64,000 bases of DNA, from positions 1,984,001-2,048,000 of the forward strand of contig JAAXNY010000013.1 in NCBI GenBank assembly GCA_013420905.1, in the 5' to 3' direction. The translations under genes were made by a program, and so were the position numbers. Position 1 is the first letter of the stretch. Each line of letters begins with the position of its first letter. Under the pieces are notes generated by a model that did no database searches, was not told the origin of the DNA, and worked only from the letters and a program-made list of their open reading frames with translations. This DNA is from Collybia mongolica. Its lineage: Eukaryota > Basidiomycota > Agaricomycetes > Agaricales > Clitocybaceae. Positions 41,128 through 50,573 of the stretch are shown piece after piece.

Positions 41128-43959
41128 TCCTATACATTAAAACAGCTGGGTGTTTTGACCCTAGCTTTGCTGACTCATAATTTTGTTTGCTGACTAAAAA
41201 TATGACTAATCCAACAAGATGACAAATATTTTTTTAAAAAGATGACAAATCACCTGCCCTCTCAAAACAGCCTTGCAGCAGTTTCCATCTATTGGTCACA
41301 TGATGTTGATTGTTTCCTGAGTGGTTGATCTTGAGAAGAACTGATCTTCTTATCTTGACTGCCATCTCTTCAAAGCAATACTGCTCCTGCTGTCCCGTAT
41401 ATATGTAAGAGCCAATCATATAAGCCTTCATATGCAAAGAATTGACAGCTATACAGGGAATCTCCTCCCAACACACCTCAAAGAGAGAGAGATGCTGAAA
41501 GAGAGAGACAACGTCAACAACACATGATGAACAGCCCAGAATTACATTGTACTCCACAGCACTATGCTCATCCTGCTGCTATCCATTTGTTTTGGGGAAT
41601 CCTGCTCAGGCTGATCCTATTTTTGGAGATGATCCTTTTGTAGCTGTTGATTATGGTGAGGACAGATATAATCTTACACCAGGTATTGCACAACAAGTTG
41701 CTGCTCTCCCTCCAATACCACCTGCCCCAAGACATGGTAGGAGAAGACAGCCTGTGCAGATTGAAGCTGTTGCTGGCCCAGCTAGATTACCAAATGTGGT
41801 AAGTTATTAAACACCTCTTACTATATTATCAGCCTGATTATGTATAGCCTCCAGCACCTGCTCATCAAGTAACTGTTTATCTACTATCATTTATCAGTTG
41901 ATTAATATGCTTTACAGCTGCGACATCTTCAAAATGAACTATTGCAGTATGTTGATGATCTTGAGTTTTTGGCTCCTGAGCCTGCTCCTGCTGCTAACCA
42001 CTTGCCTCATCTTCCTGCTCATTTGTAACCAATGCTTCATAATCTTCCTCCTCTCCAGCCAAGAGGAAACAGAAGAGGTAGAGGTAGAGGTAGAAATAGT
42101 ACTCCTGCTCCTGTGCCTGTTCCTATGCCTGCTCCTATACCTGCTTCTATGCCTGTTCCTATGCCTGCTCCTGCTGTTGCTCCTATGCCTGTTCCTATGC
42201 CTGCTCCTATATCTGCTTCTATGCCTGTTCCTATGCCTGTTCCTGCTGCTGCTCCTGTGCCTGCTCCTATGCCTGCTCCTGCTGCTGCTCTTGGACTTGC
42301 TCAAGTCAGAGCTCCTAGGGTTCCTTCTGGAGAGCTTCCTCCTGCTTTTTTACCATTTATTGAAACACATGAGAGATGCCAGAAAATTGATCTGGGAAGC
42401 ATGAATATTATTTGTCCAAAATGCAATGCTAGACATTGGATGGCTGAAAGGCTTGCAGATTCTTCTATAGTAAATCCTGCATTTGGTACATGCTGTTTAG
42501 AGGGAAAAGTTTCTATTCCACAGTTGATTCAACCTCCAAGAGAACTCTGGGATCTATATGGCACTGATCCCAATTCCTCTCATTTTCTGAACCATATCAG
42601 CTCTTATAACAATGCCTTTGCTATGGTATCTCTTGCCCATAAACATGTGGATTTGGGACCAGGACCTAATATCTTTAAAATTCAAGGTGAACTTTGACAT
42701 TGGATGGGCTCTTTGCTACCTGAACAAGGTCAACACCCAGTATATGCCCAATTGTATTTCCAATCACCTGAAGTAGCTTTGGAATACAGAATGGGTAACA
42801 ATCCAAATAATACTGGAAATAATAGACAACAACCTCATGTCAGACTGGAAGTTATGCAGACTCTGCAAGATATCATCTACAGAAATCATGGCTATGTCCA
42901 ACTCTATAAAACAGCAGATGAGAAATTGCAGGAACTGCAGCATGTTCCTGATGTCTATGTCAAATTACATTTTTCTGCTGAAACAGATCAAAGGAGATAT
43001 AATCTTCCAACTGCAGATGAATTTGCAGTAATTGTACCTGGAGATGGTTCTCAGGCTACAGGGAACTGTGATATCATTCTACAAACCAGGGCAGGTCCTT
43101 TGAAAAGAATTTTTGAAACAAATCCTGCCTATCAATCTCTCTATTATGTGCTGCTTTTTCCACATGGTGAACATGGATGGCATCCACACATTCCTTTGAC
43201 TTTGGCTGATGGAGAAGCTTTTAACATCCCTGAGCATGATCTTGATGATAATCAGGACCCAGGAGAAGAGCCTGATGATGAAGATGAGGGGCAAAGAAGA
43301 AGAAAACGCACAAATATATCCCAGTTGGAATATTATGCATTTGGCCTTCATAGTTGGATCAATGAATCTCATCACTTATTTCTTGCATGGATGTTATTTC
43401 AAAAGTATATTGTTGATGCATGGGCACAAACAGATCAGAGCCGCCTAGCTTGGATCAGTAATAATCAGAAAAAGTTATGTGCAGATGTTTATAAAGGCTT
43501 GGTTGATGCAGTATCTGCAAATGCTGATCAGGATCTGAATGAGTTGGGTCAGTGTGTAATCTTGTCATCTTCTTATATTGGTGGATCTAGACATACATAT
43601 GTTTCAGTTATATCAAGACTCCTTGGCTCTGGCTCAATTTTTTGCAAAGCCAGATTTCTTTTTAACTGTAACAGCAAATCCAAACTGGATTGAGATACAA
43701 AGAGAGCTTCTGCCTGGACAAAGTTCTCAGGACAGACCTGATTTGGTTTCAAGGGTCTTTTGTGAAAAAGTCAGGATTCTCTTGAACAAAATCAAAAAAG
43801 GTCTTCTGGGTAAATGTGCAGGACTTGTCTATACTATAGAGTTTCAGAAGTGAGGATTGCCCCATATCCACATTCTGATATTTTTATCGCCTGAAGCATG
43901 TGTTTTTGAGCCAGAAATAATTGACAAGGTTATTTCTGCCCAAATTCCAGATCCTGTAA
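41128..43959 (+). mobile_element. Helitron 2, 5' part; cut at 43959
   Basis: Begins TCCTATACATTAAAACAGC directly after the 3' end of Helitron 1, so the two stand head to tail. It encodes the N-terminal Rep part of a Helitron protein. The sequence stops abruptly at 43959 within a conserved motif; the continuation is found inverted at 832-1. Confidence 0.75.
41547..43959 (+). pseudogene. Helitron Rep protein, N-terminal part with stops and a frameshift
   Basis: Likely two introns near the start (GTAAGT...TAG from 41801 and GTAACT...CAG from about 41869). Then a Pro/Ala/Met repeat (42100-42300), a zinc-finger-like CPKCNARHWMAERL, and the Helitron N-terminal domain (FKIQGEL, HPVYAQLYF, LLFPHGEHGWHP, LEYYAFGLHSW). 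The rolling-circle Rep part follows (ALAQFFAKPDFFLTVTANPNW, LPHIHILIFL). Damage: TAA at about 42027, TGA at 42695 and TGA at 43851 (both latter where CGA is expected), and a 4-bp ACAT duplication near 43590 that shifts the frame. It ends at IPDPV. Confidence 0.85.
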
Positions 43960-44684
43960 CTCTCAATGAGGGCTTGGAGAGCGATGCTCTTGGACTCGGC
44001 ATCCACCATAACGGCGTGTTCGACGAGGCCAGCTTCAGAGACTGTGAAGACAGCTTGGAGGAGCTCTTGGACAAGCGTGACTGAGGCCTTGTCTGGGACG
44101 CGATAGCCGTTGATGGCCCAGAGGTTGAGCATCTCTGTGACGTTGTGGATGGATGTAGTGGCAGCTTCAAGGTCATCTGGGACCTTATCCTTAGCACCAG
44201 AGGCATAGAATGTCTCCGGATCCTTAAACTCCTCCATGAAAGCAGCCCCCTCTACCTCAGCCATGACAACATCACGGTCTTGGACAGGAGCAGTAGGGGG
44301 ATCGGCGGGAGGGCCAGTAATAGTAGGGTCAGGGTCAGCGGCATCGTCGTCATCCTCTACGATGGGTGCGGGAGTCGTGGGCCTGAAAAAGACCTGTGAC
44401 GCAAGGGAGGGGCCTGCTTGAGGATGCAGGCTGGCTACCAGCTTGGAGACGGGAGCTGGGGACATGGATCCGCGCAAAAGTTCGCATAAATCCGGCGGTT
44501 TTGCCATACGGTCTGCCGATCGCTGAGATTGGGTTGGAGGTTTGTCTTTGGCCATGGTATAACCACAGCAGTGTACAGGAGATCAGGGGATCAGAGGAGT
44601 TTTGAGGCAGCTGGGTGCGCAAGACGGTGTTGACGAGTAGACCGGGTGGCTGTGCATGTGGGAGTAACAAGTCAAGAATGTTTG
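43960..44684 (-). pseudogene. 5' end of the LINE: 5' UTR and ORF1 N-terminus (displaced by inversion)
   Basis: On the minus strand ORF1 starts at ATG 44555 (MAKDKPPTQSQ) and stays open for 198 codons to 43960, where it joins foreign Helitron sequence. The protein is Pro/Ala-rich, then acidic (EDDDDAADPDP), then helical (TLVQELLQAVFTVSEAGLVEHAVMV). Joined to 833 it continues in frame into LINE ORF1. The 5' UTR is 129 nt; its outer edge at 44684 abuts the target duplication at 44685-44699. Confidence 0.85.
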
Positions 44685-44699
44685 TATACTGTATGCATC
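44685..44699 (-). repeat. LINE target-site duplication (copy beside LINE 5' end)
   Basis: TATACTGTATGCATC, the exact reverse complement of 36352-36366. The orientation is what an inversion with a breakpoint inside the LINE predicts. Confidence 0.85.
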
Positions 44700-44774
44700 C
44701 ATTTTGATTCTGGATATCCCTGTTCCCTGATTACTATGGTCACAGTCAGGGAGGGTAGCTGTTTTTGCTGTAAT

Positions 44775-45177
44775 GTAGAGAATCACAAATAGAGGTAACT
44801 CAGGTCAGTCACACGGAGCGGGTGAAAGACGACTGTTGGTATTATGTACCTGTAGAGAATCACAAATAGAGGTAACTACAGGTAGTCAGTATGGTGCGAA
44901 TGTAAGTTAATCAAGACTGGGCTCACCTCAGGTCAGTCACACGGAGCGGGTGAAAGACGACTGAGGTGCACCCCTACTCTACCCGAGAGTATATAAGTAA
45001 GATATAGTCCGACATAGTCCGAGACTCCATAGCTAAGCCTTTGTAGAGGCTGTAGGTATAGGCGAGGACGGATTGGGAAGTTGGTTGGACAAACGGGGAA
45101 ACAAGTGATCGTAAAGTATTGGAGGGAATGAACTGAAACATAACAAACGTGGGTCACAAGTGGCCCCTTTCTCAACA
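44775..45177 (-). repeat. copia 3' LTR
   Basis: Starts TGTAGAG and ends CTCAACA on plus. It contains internal duplications: the first ~27 bp recur about 75 bp on, and a CAGGTCAGTCACACGGAGCG block occurs twice. Confidence 0.95.
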
Positions 45178-45198
45178 CTCCCCCGGGCAGCAGTGACC

Positions 45199-48100
45199 CT
45201 AAGCGTCGAGCTTGAGGAGCGAGATGAGGTACTGGTGAACATTTTTCGGGAGTGACTTGGTGAAGATATCGGCAATGTTTTCGACGGACGGGATATGGCG
45301 CACTTCGATCTCCCCTTCACGGATGCGTTCCCGAACGTAGTGGTGGCGGATGTCGATGTGCTTGGCCCGAGCGTGTCCTTTTGTCGAGAGTGCAAGTGAG
45401 ATTGATGATGTGTTGTCGCAGTGGAGGAGTGCTGGAAAGGTTTGCGGTAGGCCAACTTCGCTCAGGAAAGAAAACATCCAGAGTGCTTGCTGAGCCGCGC
45501 GCGTGAGCGCCATGTACTCCGCCTCCATTGTCGAGAGGGCTACAGTAGGCTGACGCTTCGAGCTCCATGACACCGCTCCGCCTGCCATCATAAAGATGTA
45601 CCCGGAGGTTGAGCGGCGTGTGTCGGTATCTCCCCCGTAGTCCGAGTCAACATATCCAACAGGCCTGAGGTCCCCATCGCCTTTGTAGTAGGTAATCCGA
45701 TAGTCGAGCGTTCCTTTAACGTACCCAAGCATGTGCATAAGTGCTTGCCAATGTGCCGGCCCGGGGTTATCTTGGACGCGCGCGAGTTTAGTAACACCAG
45801 TGGAGAGATCAGGGCGCGTGGCAGCCTGTCCCCACATGAGTGAACCGAGGACCTCTCGATAGGGCTTGTCGCGCATGAAGAGGCAATCGGCGTCGGAGGA
45901 AGGGGATTGGTCTTCAGAGATGTTGAAGCCAGTCGGGAGTGGGGTTGACTTTGGGTTACAGTCAGTCATTCCGAAGCGTTCTAGGACGCGTTCAAAGTAG
46001 GCGCGCTGGGATAGGGAGATAGAGCCGGTTTTGGGATCACGTTCAACACACATCCCCAAGATGTACTGTAGGTTACCGACATCTTTAATCTCGTAGCACT
46101 CCCCCAGCTCCTTCTTAGCCAATGCTGCCCCCTCAAGCGTGGACGAGGCACCGAAAACGTCGTCAGTGTACGTGCTTGTGATTGTGTGCTCACCGTCGAC
46201 GAAACGGGAGCATACGCATGTGTCGGCTTGGGACTGGTAATACCCCAGCTTGCGGTAGCTGCCGTCCAGCTCATGCCACCAGTCATAGGCGCCCTGCATC
46301 ATGCCATACAAGGTCTTGTCGAGTAAGCAGACCATGGGTTCCTCCCCCGGCACGGCAAGACCAGGTGGAAGGTCCATGTAGACTGTGTGTTGGAGCTGGC
46401 TATTGAGATAAGCCGAGACGAAGTCCACTTGCCAGATGTGCAGCCCCATGTGGGCTGCGATAGCAGCCGTCATCCTGAATGACTCGAGGCGCACAACCGA
46501 CGCATAGGTCTCAGTAAAGTCAATGCCAGGGATCTGCGAGAATCCCTTCGCGACAAGGCGCGCCTTCCGTTTAATGATCTCGCCATCCCCATTGTACTTG
46601 TTGTCGAAGACCCACATACAGCTCATGACTTTCTTGTCAGCAGGGACCGTGCTCCGCGGTACGAGGCTCCACACCTTGCGCTCCTGCAGGACATTGAGTT
46701 CGGCCTCCATGGGTGCCTCCCATAGATCAGCACGGCACATCGCCTCTTTGTAATTTCGAGGGACGCAATAGTCGGGTTGAGAGGCCGTAAATGCGATGTG
46801 GTCGTCGAGTGAGGCAAGGAAGTCGAACATCCCCGTGGCGGCAAAGGCGCGTGGCGCATTGTCGTCGGCCCATTCTTCACCTGCAGCAGCAGCTGCACGC
46901 TCGCGGGCAGTGGATTCTATAGACGCTTCCATCGCTGGGCTAGGTCCAGTGGTGGCAAGCTGGCTCGAACGGCGAGGTGGGTCAGGTGTTGTGGCGGCTG
47001 TGGTGGGCTGTAGAACGCATGGTGGGTGCAGCGGCGGGTCAGTGTGGCGTACGCGGGGCGCAACAGGTAGCCTTGGGCGGATCACACCTGTTCCCGCCTC
47101 CACAGGGAGCGGGGGCAAGGCTGGGTCGCCGAGGAGGTCATCAGCGTCATCAACGGCAGTGGGCATTGGGGAAACAGTGCGGTGTCCTTCGCCCTCTTCG
47201 AAGATCACGTCCCTGCTTCTGATGACAGTGCCAGTAGCGCGGTCATAGAGCTTGTAGCCACCGCGCCCATAATAACCGATCATGACGTACTTGATCGATC
47301 GAGGGTCAAGCTTCGATGCGACTAACTCCTCAGGGACTTTAGCAAATGTCGTGCTCCCAAATGGCCTCAGGTGGGAGACATCCTGGCGCTGCCCGGTCCA
47401 CGCCTCAGCGGGGACGACTCCGGGGTGGCGGGACGATGGGATGAAGTTACGCACGTAACACGCAGTAGACGCAGCCTCGGCCCACAGGGACTTAGGGAGG
47501 CCTGAGTTGGCGAGCATGCACCGAACAGCCTCAATTGCTGTTCGGATCCCACGTTCTGCCACACCGTTCTGGCCATGGGCGTAAGGGGTGTTGCTCTCTT
47601 GGATGATTCCGTGTTCGGTGAGGTATTCGTCCCAGAGTTCGTTGCACCACTCCTTTCCTTGGTCAACCCGGACAACCTTGAGCTTCTTCCCAGTTTGCCG
47701 CTCTGCCTCCATATGGAACTCCTTGAAGGCTGCAAGTGTCGACTCCGCCATCTTCTGTGATAAGAAAAATGGCACGCAGTAAGACCTCCCACCATCAACT
47801 ATAAGCATCATGTAGCGTGCTCCCCCAACTGACTGTACACTTGCAGGTCCCCATAGGTCGATGTGTACGTGTTCAAGCGCCTCAGATTCGGGTGTCACCT
47901 CTTCGTCGTACGGGCATGCTGCATGCTTCCCATAGATGCAGTCCTCACACAGTCCCTTCGTATCAGGGTCCCCAGTAATGTTGAGGCCGTCAACCATGTT
48001 CTTCGACAACATATCTCGGATACTCGTTACCCCCACATGTCCAAAATGGCGGTGCCAAAGGTCCAGTGAGGTAGGTTTCTCATGGGACTTTGCTCCCATT

Positions 48101-49683
48101 GCTCTGACGGCATTCCCAGGGAACTCCAAGAGGTACATCCCTCCAGTGAGCTTCGCCTCCATGAAGGCCCGTCCTGCTGGGTCAGAGAAGACACCTCTCC
48201 CTCCTCCGAAGTTTATTTTGAACTTTGCAACATCGAATTTCGATACAGAGATGAGGTTTCCAGCAAGGCCGGGGGTGTGGAGTGCCGCCTGAAACTCGAG
48301 CTTTGTATGTTGTCCGAGGTATGTTACATTCTTCCTCACCATACCTTTTCCGACAATATTGAATGCCCCACCATCTTTCTTCGCCGAACGGCCCTCACGA
48401 GGTATGGTGAATAATTCATAGGTCACGAAATCATGCCGGTCCACGAAGCAGTGGTCTGTGGCACCAGAATCGACGAACGTCTGTGGGAACTCAACTGCCT
48501 CTCCCGACTGATTTACCTTGGCTTTGGTTACAACAACTGCTGACCCATCAGCTCCATCATTGGAAGGTACAACAACGGTTGGCGTTAGTTCAGTGGGCGT
48601 GGCAGCAGGAATAACTTCCGTGGATGTGGCTGGTGTCGGTTCTACAGGTACGGCAGGCGTCGCCGTCCCCTCAGGCTCAGGGGTAGGTGCACGGGAGGGA
48701 GCAGGTGGCTCATCATTGTCCGCCCCATCATTGTCCTCCCCATCCTCGTCTTCAGATTCGCTAACCCACTCAAGCTCTGGCATGTTGTCATAAAAAGGCA
48801 TGCTGACGGTGTGGAGTGCATAGGTAATGGTAGAAGCGAGGTTGGCAGTCACAGTGGTTGTGTCGGCGGTAGCAGCTGTGGTAGGGCTCAGGGAGGTACG
48901 TCCCCGGAAGCCTGGCGGGAACTTCCCCTCCTTCCCTCCACCTTTCCAATAGCAGTACTCGATCGTGTGCCCCTTCCGCCTGCAGTTTGGGTTTACACAT
49001 TGCATCTGTGACCTCCCTGCGCTTGACACCTTTGCCTGGAGAGCTGTGGCCGACGCTCCTGGTGTACGGCGTTTCATGATGCGACTCCAGTGGAGGTTTA
49101 TACGTGTGGTGACCTCAGCTGACGTCTTGGAGTCATATAGGGTTGTAACAATAGGGTCCCAAGATTCAGGGAGTGACCCAATGATGATCATTCGAAAGGC
49201 TGCATCATCGATTTTCGCTCCAAGATCGTTCGCCTCTGACCATTTGGTACGAAGCGTTGCGAGGTGAGTCGGTAAGTCATCCCCATCCTGGAAGGCAATA
49301 TTGCGAACCTCTCGCTCGGCGTTGGCGAGTGCAAGGTCGGAAGTAACACTATATATGTTGGTAAGTGAAGTCCATGCTTCTGCTGCTGTCCCATCCATCT
49401 TAACGCCAAGTCCCACAGGGTTCTTGACATTGAAGACAATGAGTCCCATGGTCCATGCATCGCGTACCTCCCACTCATCAGAAGAGGGCGTACAGGAAGA
49501 CCACGGTGTGGCCTCAGGGTCAGTTGCGGAGTTGATTGTGTGTGTGGTACCCTCGAGGTATCCGCGCGCACCACGCGCCTTCGCTGCGATAAGTAGGCGA
49601 TTTTTGAATGCTGTGAAGTTGCTTCCGTCGAACTGGTCGGCATTGGGGAAGATGGGTGGGTTCGGGGAATTGTTGGCGGACAT
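45199..49683 (-). CDS. copia Gag-Pol polyprotein
   Basis: One uninterrupted frame of 1494 residues from the ATG at 49683 (MSANNSPNPPIFPNADQFDG). In copia order: gag with a knuckle-like CVNPNCRRKGHTIEYC; aspartic protease (FVDSGATDHCF); GAG-pre-integrase (LDLWHRHFGHVG, CEDCIYGKH); integrase with Asp, Asp and Glu in HIDLWGPA, VRVDQGKEW and NGVAERGIR; reverse transcriptase (KARLVAKGFSQ, WQVDFVSAYLN, TSTYTDDVFG); and RNase H (GYVDSDYGGD, STMEAEYMAL). The integrase precedes RT, which defines Ty1/copia. All key residues are present, so the element may be active. An Asp/Glu- and Thr/Pro-rich linker lies between gag and protease. Confidence 0.97.
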   Translation of the reverse strand: MSANNSPNPPIFPNADQFDGSNFTAFKNRLLIAAKARGARGYLEGTTHTINSATDPEATPWSSCTPSSDEWEVRDAWTMGLIVFNVKNPVGLGVKMDGTAAEAWTSLTNIYSVTSDLALANAEREVRNIAFQDGDDLPTHLATLRTKWSEANDLGAKIDDAAFRMIIIGSLPESWDPIVTTLYDSKTSAEVTTRINLHWSRIMKRRTPGASATALQAKVSSAGRSQMQCVNPNCRRKGHTIEYCYWKGGGKEGKFPPGFRGRTSLSPTTAATADTTTVTANLASTITYALHTVSMPFYDNMPELEWVSESEDEDGEDNDGADNDEPPAPSRAPTPEPEGTATPAVPVEPTPATSTEVIPAATPTELTPTVVVPSNDGADGSAVVVTKAKVNQSGEAVEFPQTFVDSGATDHCFVDRHDFVTYELFTIPREGRSAKKDGGAFNIVGKGMVRKNVTYLGQHTKLEFQAALHTPGLAGNLISVSKFDVAKFKINFGGGRGVFSDPAGRAFMEAKLTGGMYLLEFPGNAVRAMGAKSHEKPTSLDLWHRHFGHVGVTSIRDMLSKNMVDGLNITGDPDTKGLCEDCIYGKHAACPYDEEVTPESEALEHVHIDLWGPASVQSVGGARYMMLIVDGGRSYCVPFFLSQKMAESTLAAFKEFHMEAERQTGKKLKVVRVDQGKEWCNELWDEYLTEHGIIQESNTPYAHGQNGVAERGIRTAIEAVRCMLANSGLPKSLWAEAASTACYVRNFIPSSRHPGVVPAEAWTGQRQDVSHLRPFGSTTFAKVPEELVASKLDPRSIKYVMIGYYGRGGYKLYDRATGTVIRSRDVIFEEGEGHRTVSPMPTAVDDADDLLGDPALPPLPVEAGTGVIRPRLPVAPRVRHTDPPLHPPCVLQPTTAATTPDPPRRSSQLATTGPSPAMEASIESTARERAAAAAGEEWADDNAPRAFAATGMFDFLASLDDHIAFTASQPDYCVPRNYKEAMCRADLWEAPMEAELNVLQERKVWSLVPRSTVPADKKVMSCMWVFDNKYNGDGEIIKRKARLVAKGFSQIPGIDFTETYASVVRLESFRMTAAIAAHMGLHIWQVDFVSAYLNSQLQHTVYMDLPPGLAVPGEEPMVCLLDKTLYGMMQGAYDWWHELDGSYRKLGYYQSQADTCVCSRFVDGEHTITSTYTDDVFGASSTLEGAALAKKELGECYEIKDVGNLQYILGMCVERDPKTGSISLSQRAYFERVLERFGMTDCNPKSTPLPTGFNISEDQSPSSDADCLFMRDKPYREVLGSLMWGQAATRPDLSTGVTKLARVQDNPGPAHWQALMHMLGYVKGTLDYRITYYKGDGDLRPVGYVDSDYGGDTDTRRSTSGYIFMMAGGAVSWSSKRQPTVALSTMEAEYMALTRAAQQALWMFSFLSEVGLPQTFPALLHCDNTSSISLALSTKGHARAKHIDIRHHYVRERIREGEIEVRHIPSVENIADIFTKSLPKNVHQYLISLLKLDA

Positions 49684-49779
49684 TTTTAACAAGTATTTCA
49701 AGTAATTTGAGCCGTCGTGGATAATGTAACTGAGTTTGTAATTTCTGTATAAGTTTAGAGCAAAGCGGGGCCCATAACC

Positions 49780-50183
49780 TGTAGAGAATCACAAATAGAG
49801 GTAACTCAGGTCAGTCACACGGAGCGGGTGAAAGACGACTGTTGGTATTATGTACCTGTAGAGAATCACAAATAGAGGTAACTACAGGTAGTCAGTACGG
49901 TGCGAATGTAAGTTAATCAAGACTGGGCTCACCTCAGGTCAGTCACACGGAGCGGGTGAAAGACGACTGAGGTGCACCCCTACTCTACCCGAGAGTATAT
50001 AAGTCAGATATAGTCCGACATAGTCCGAGACTCCATAGCTAAGCCTTTGTAGAGGCTGTAGGTATAGGCGAGGACGGATTGGGAAGTTGGTTGGACAAAC
50101 GGGGAAACAAGTGATCGTAAAGTATTGGAGGGAATGAACTGAAACATAACGAACGTGGGTCACAAGTGGCCCCTTTCTCAACA
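49780..50183 (-). repeat. copia 5' LTR
   Basis: Partner of 44775-45177. Just inside it on the minus strand is GGTTATGGGCCCC, the likely primer binding region; the primer is not identified. Confidence 0.95.
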
Positions 50184-50188
50184 TGTAA

Positions 50189-50571
50189 CATTACTGGTCT
50201 CAATAATACTGGTACTCATGTATTTCACAAATTCTCTTGTCCACAAACTTATCAATAATCTCCAGGTACTAGTTATTTTTGGGTTCTTTGTACTAGTATA
50301 TATTGGGGGAAATGATAGTTTTAGCATGTTAGTCTAAAATTTCTTTATCAGATTTTGGGCCTTGATGATAGGTTTGTGCAGGTTTCAGATATTCATAATA
50401 ATGGCATTCCATTGTTTGGACACTGCAATATTGGTGGTGGTCTCATCCTATGCCATTGTGTTTACTTTCTCCCTGTCTTGGCTGTTCTACTTGGATGGAT
50501 TAGTTCTTTTTGTTATCAATGGAATACCTCAGAGGTGGTCTGTTGCAGTATGAGCACCAAAAGAGGTAAGT
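50189..50571. other. AT-rich filler between copia and Tc1 copy 2
   Basis: About 380 bp that continue the sequence left of the copia element (44700-44774). Short ORFs without motifs; nothing recognised. Confidence 0.5.
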
Positions 50572-50573
50572 TA

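Larger units (their letters stand above)
44775..50183 (-). mobile_element. Ty1/copia retrotransposon, complete and probably young
   Basis: 5409 bp with LTRs 44775-45177 and 49780-50183, flanked by TGTAA (44770-44774, 50184-50188). It has one intact gag-pol ORF on the minus strand. The LTRs differ at only about three substitutions plus one base in length. A G-rich polypurine tract lies just inside the 3' LTR (45178-45188). Confidence 0.95.

Noticed and set aside
41939..42304. Arg/Ser/His-rich minus-strand frame resembling an SR protein
   Set aside because: It is the complement of the Pro/Ala repeat in the Helitron Rep frame and has no other support.
833..44684. LINE 5' inversion by twin priming as explanation for the split LINE
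   Set aside because: Twin priming would leave the flanking Helitron halves in one orientation; here they are opposite and break at the same points, which needs an inversion of the whole segment.
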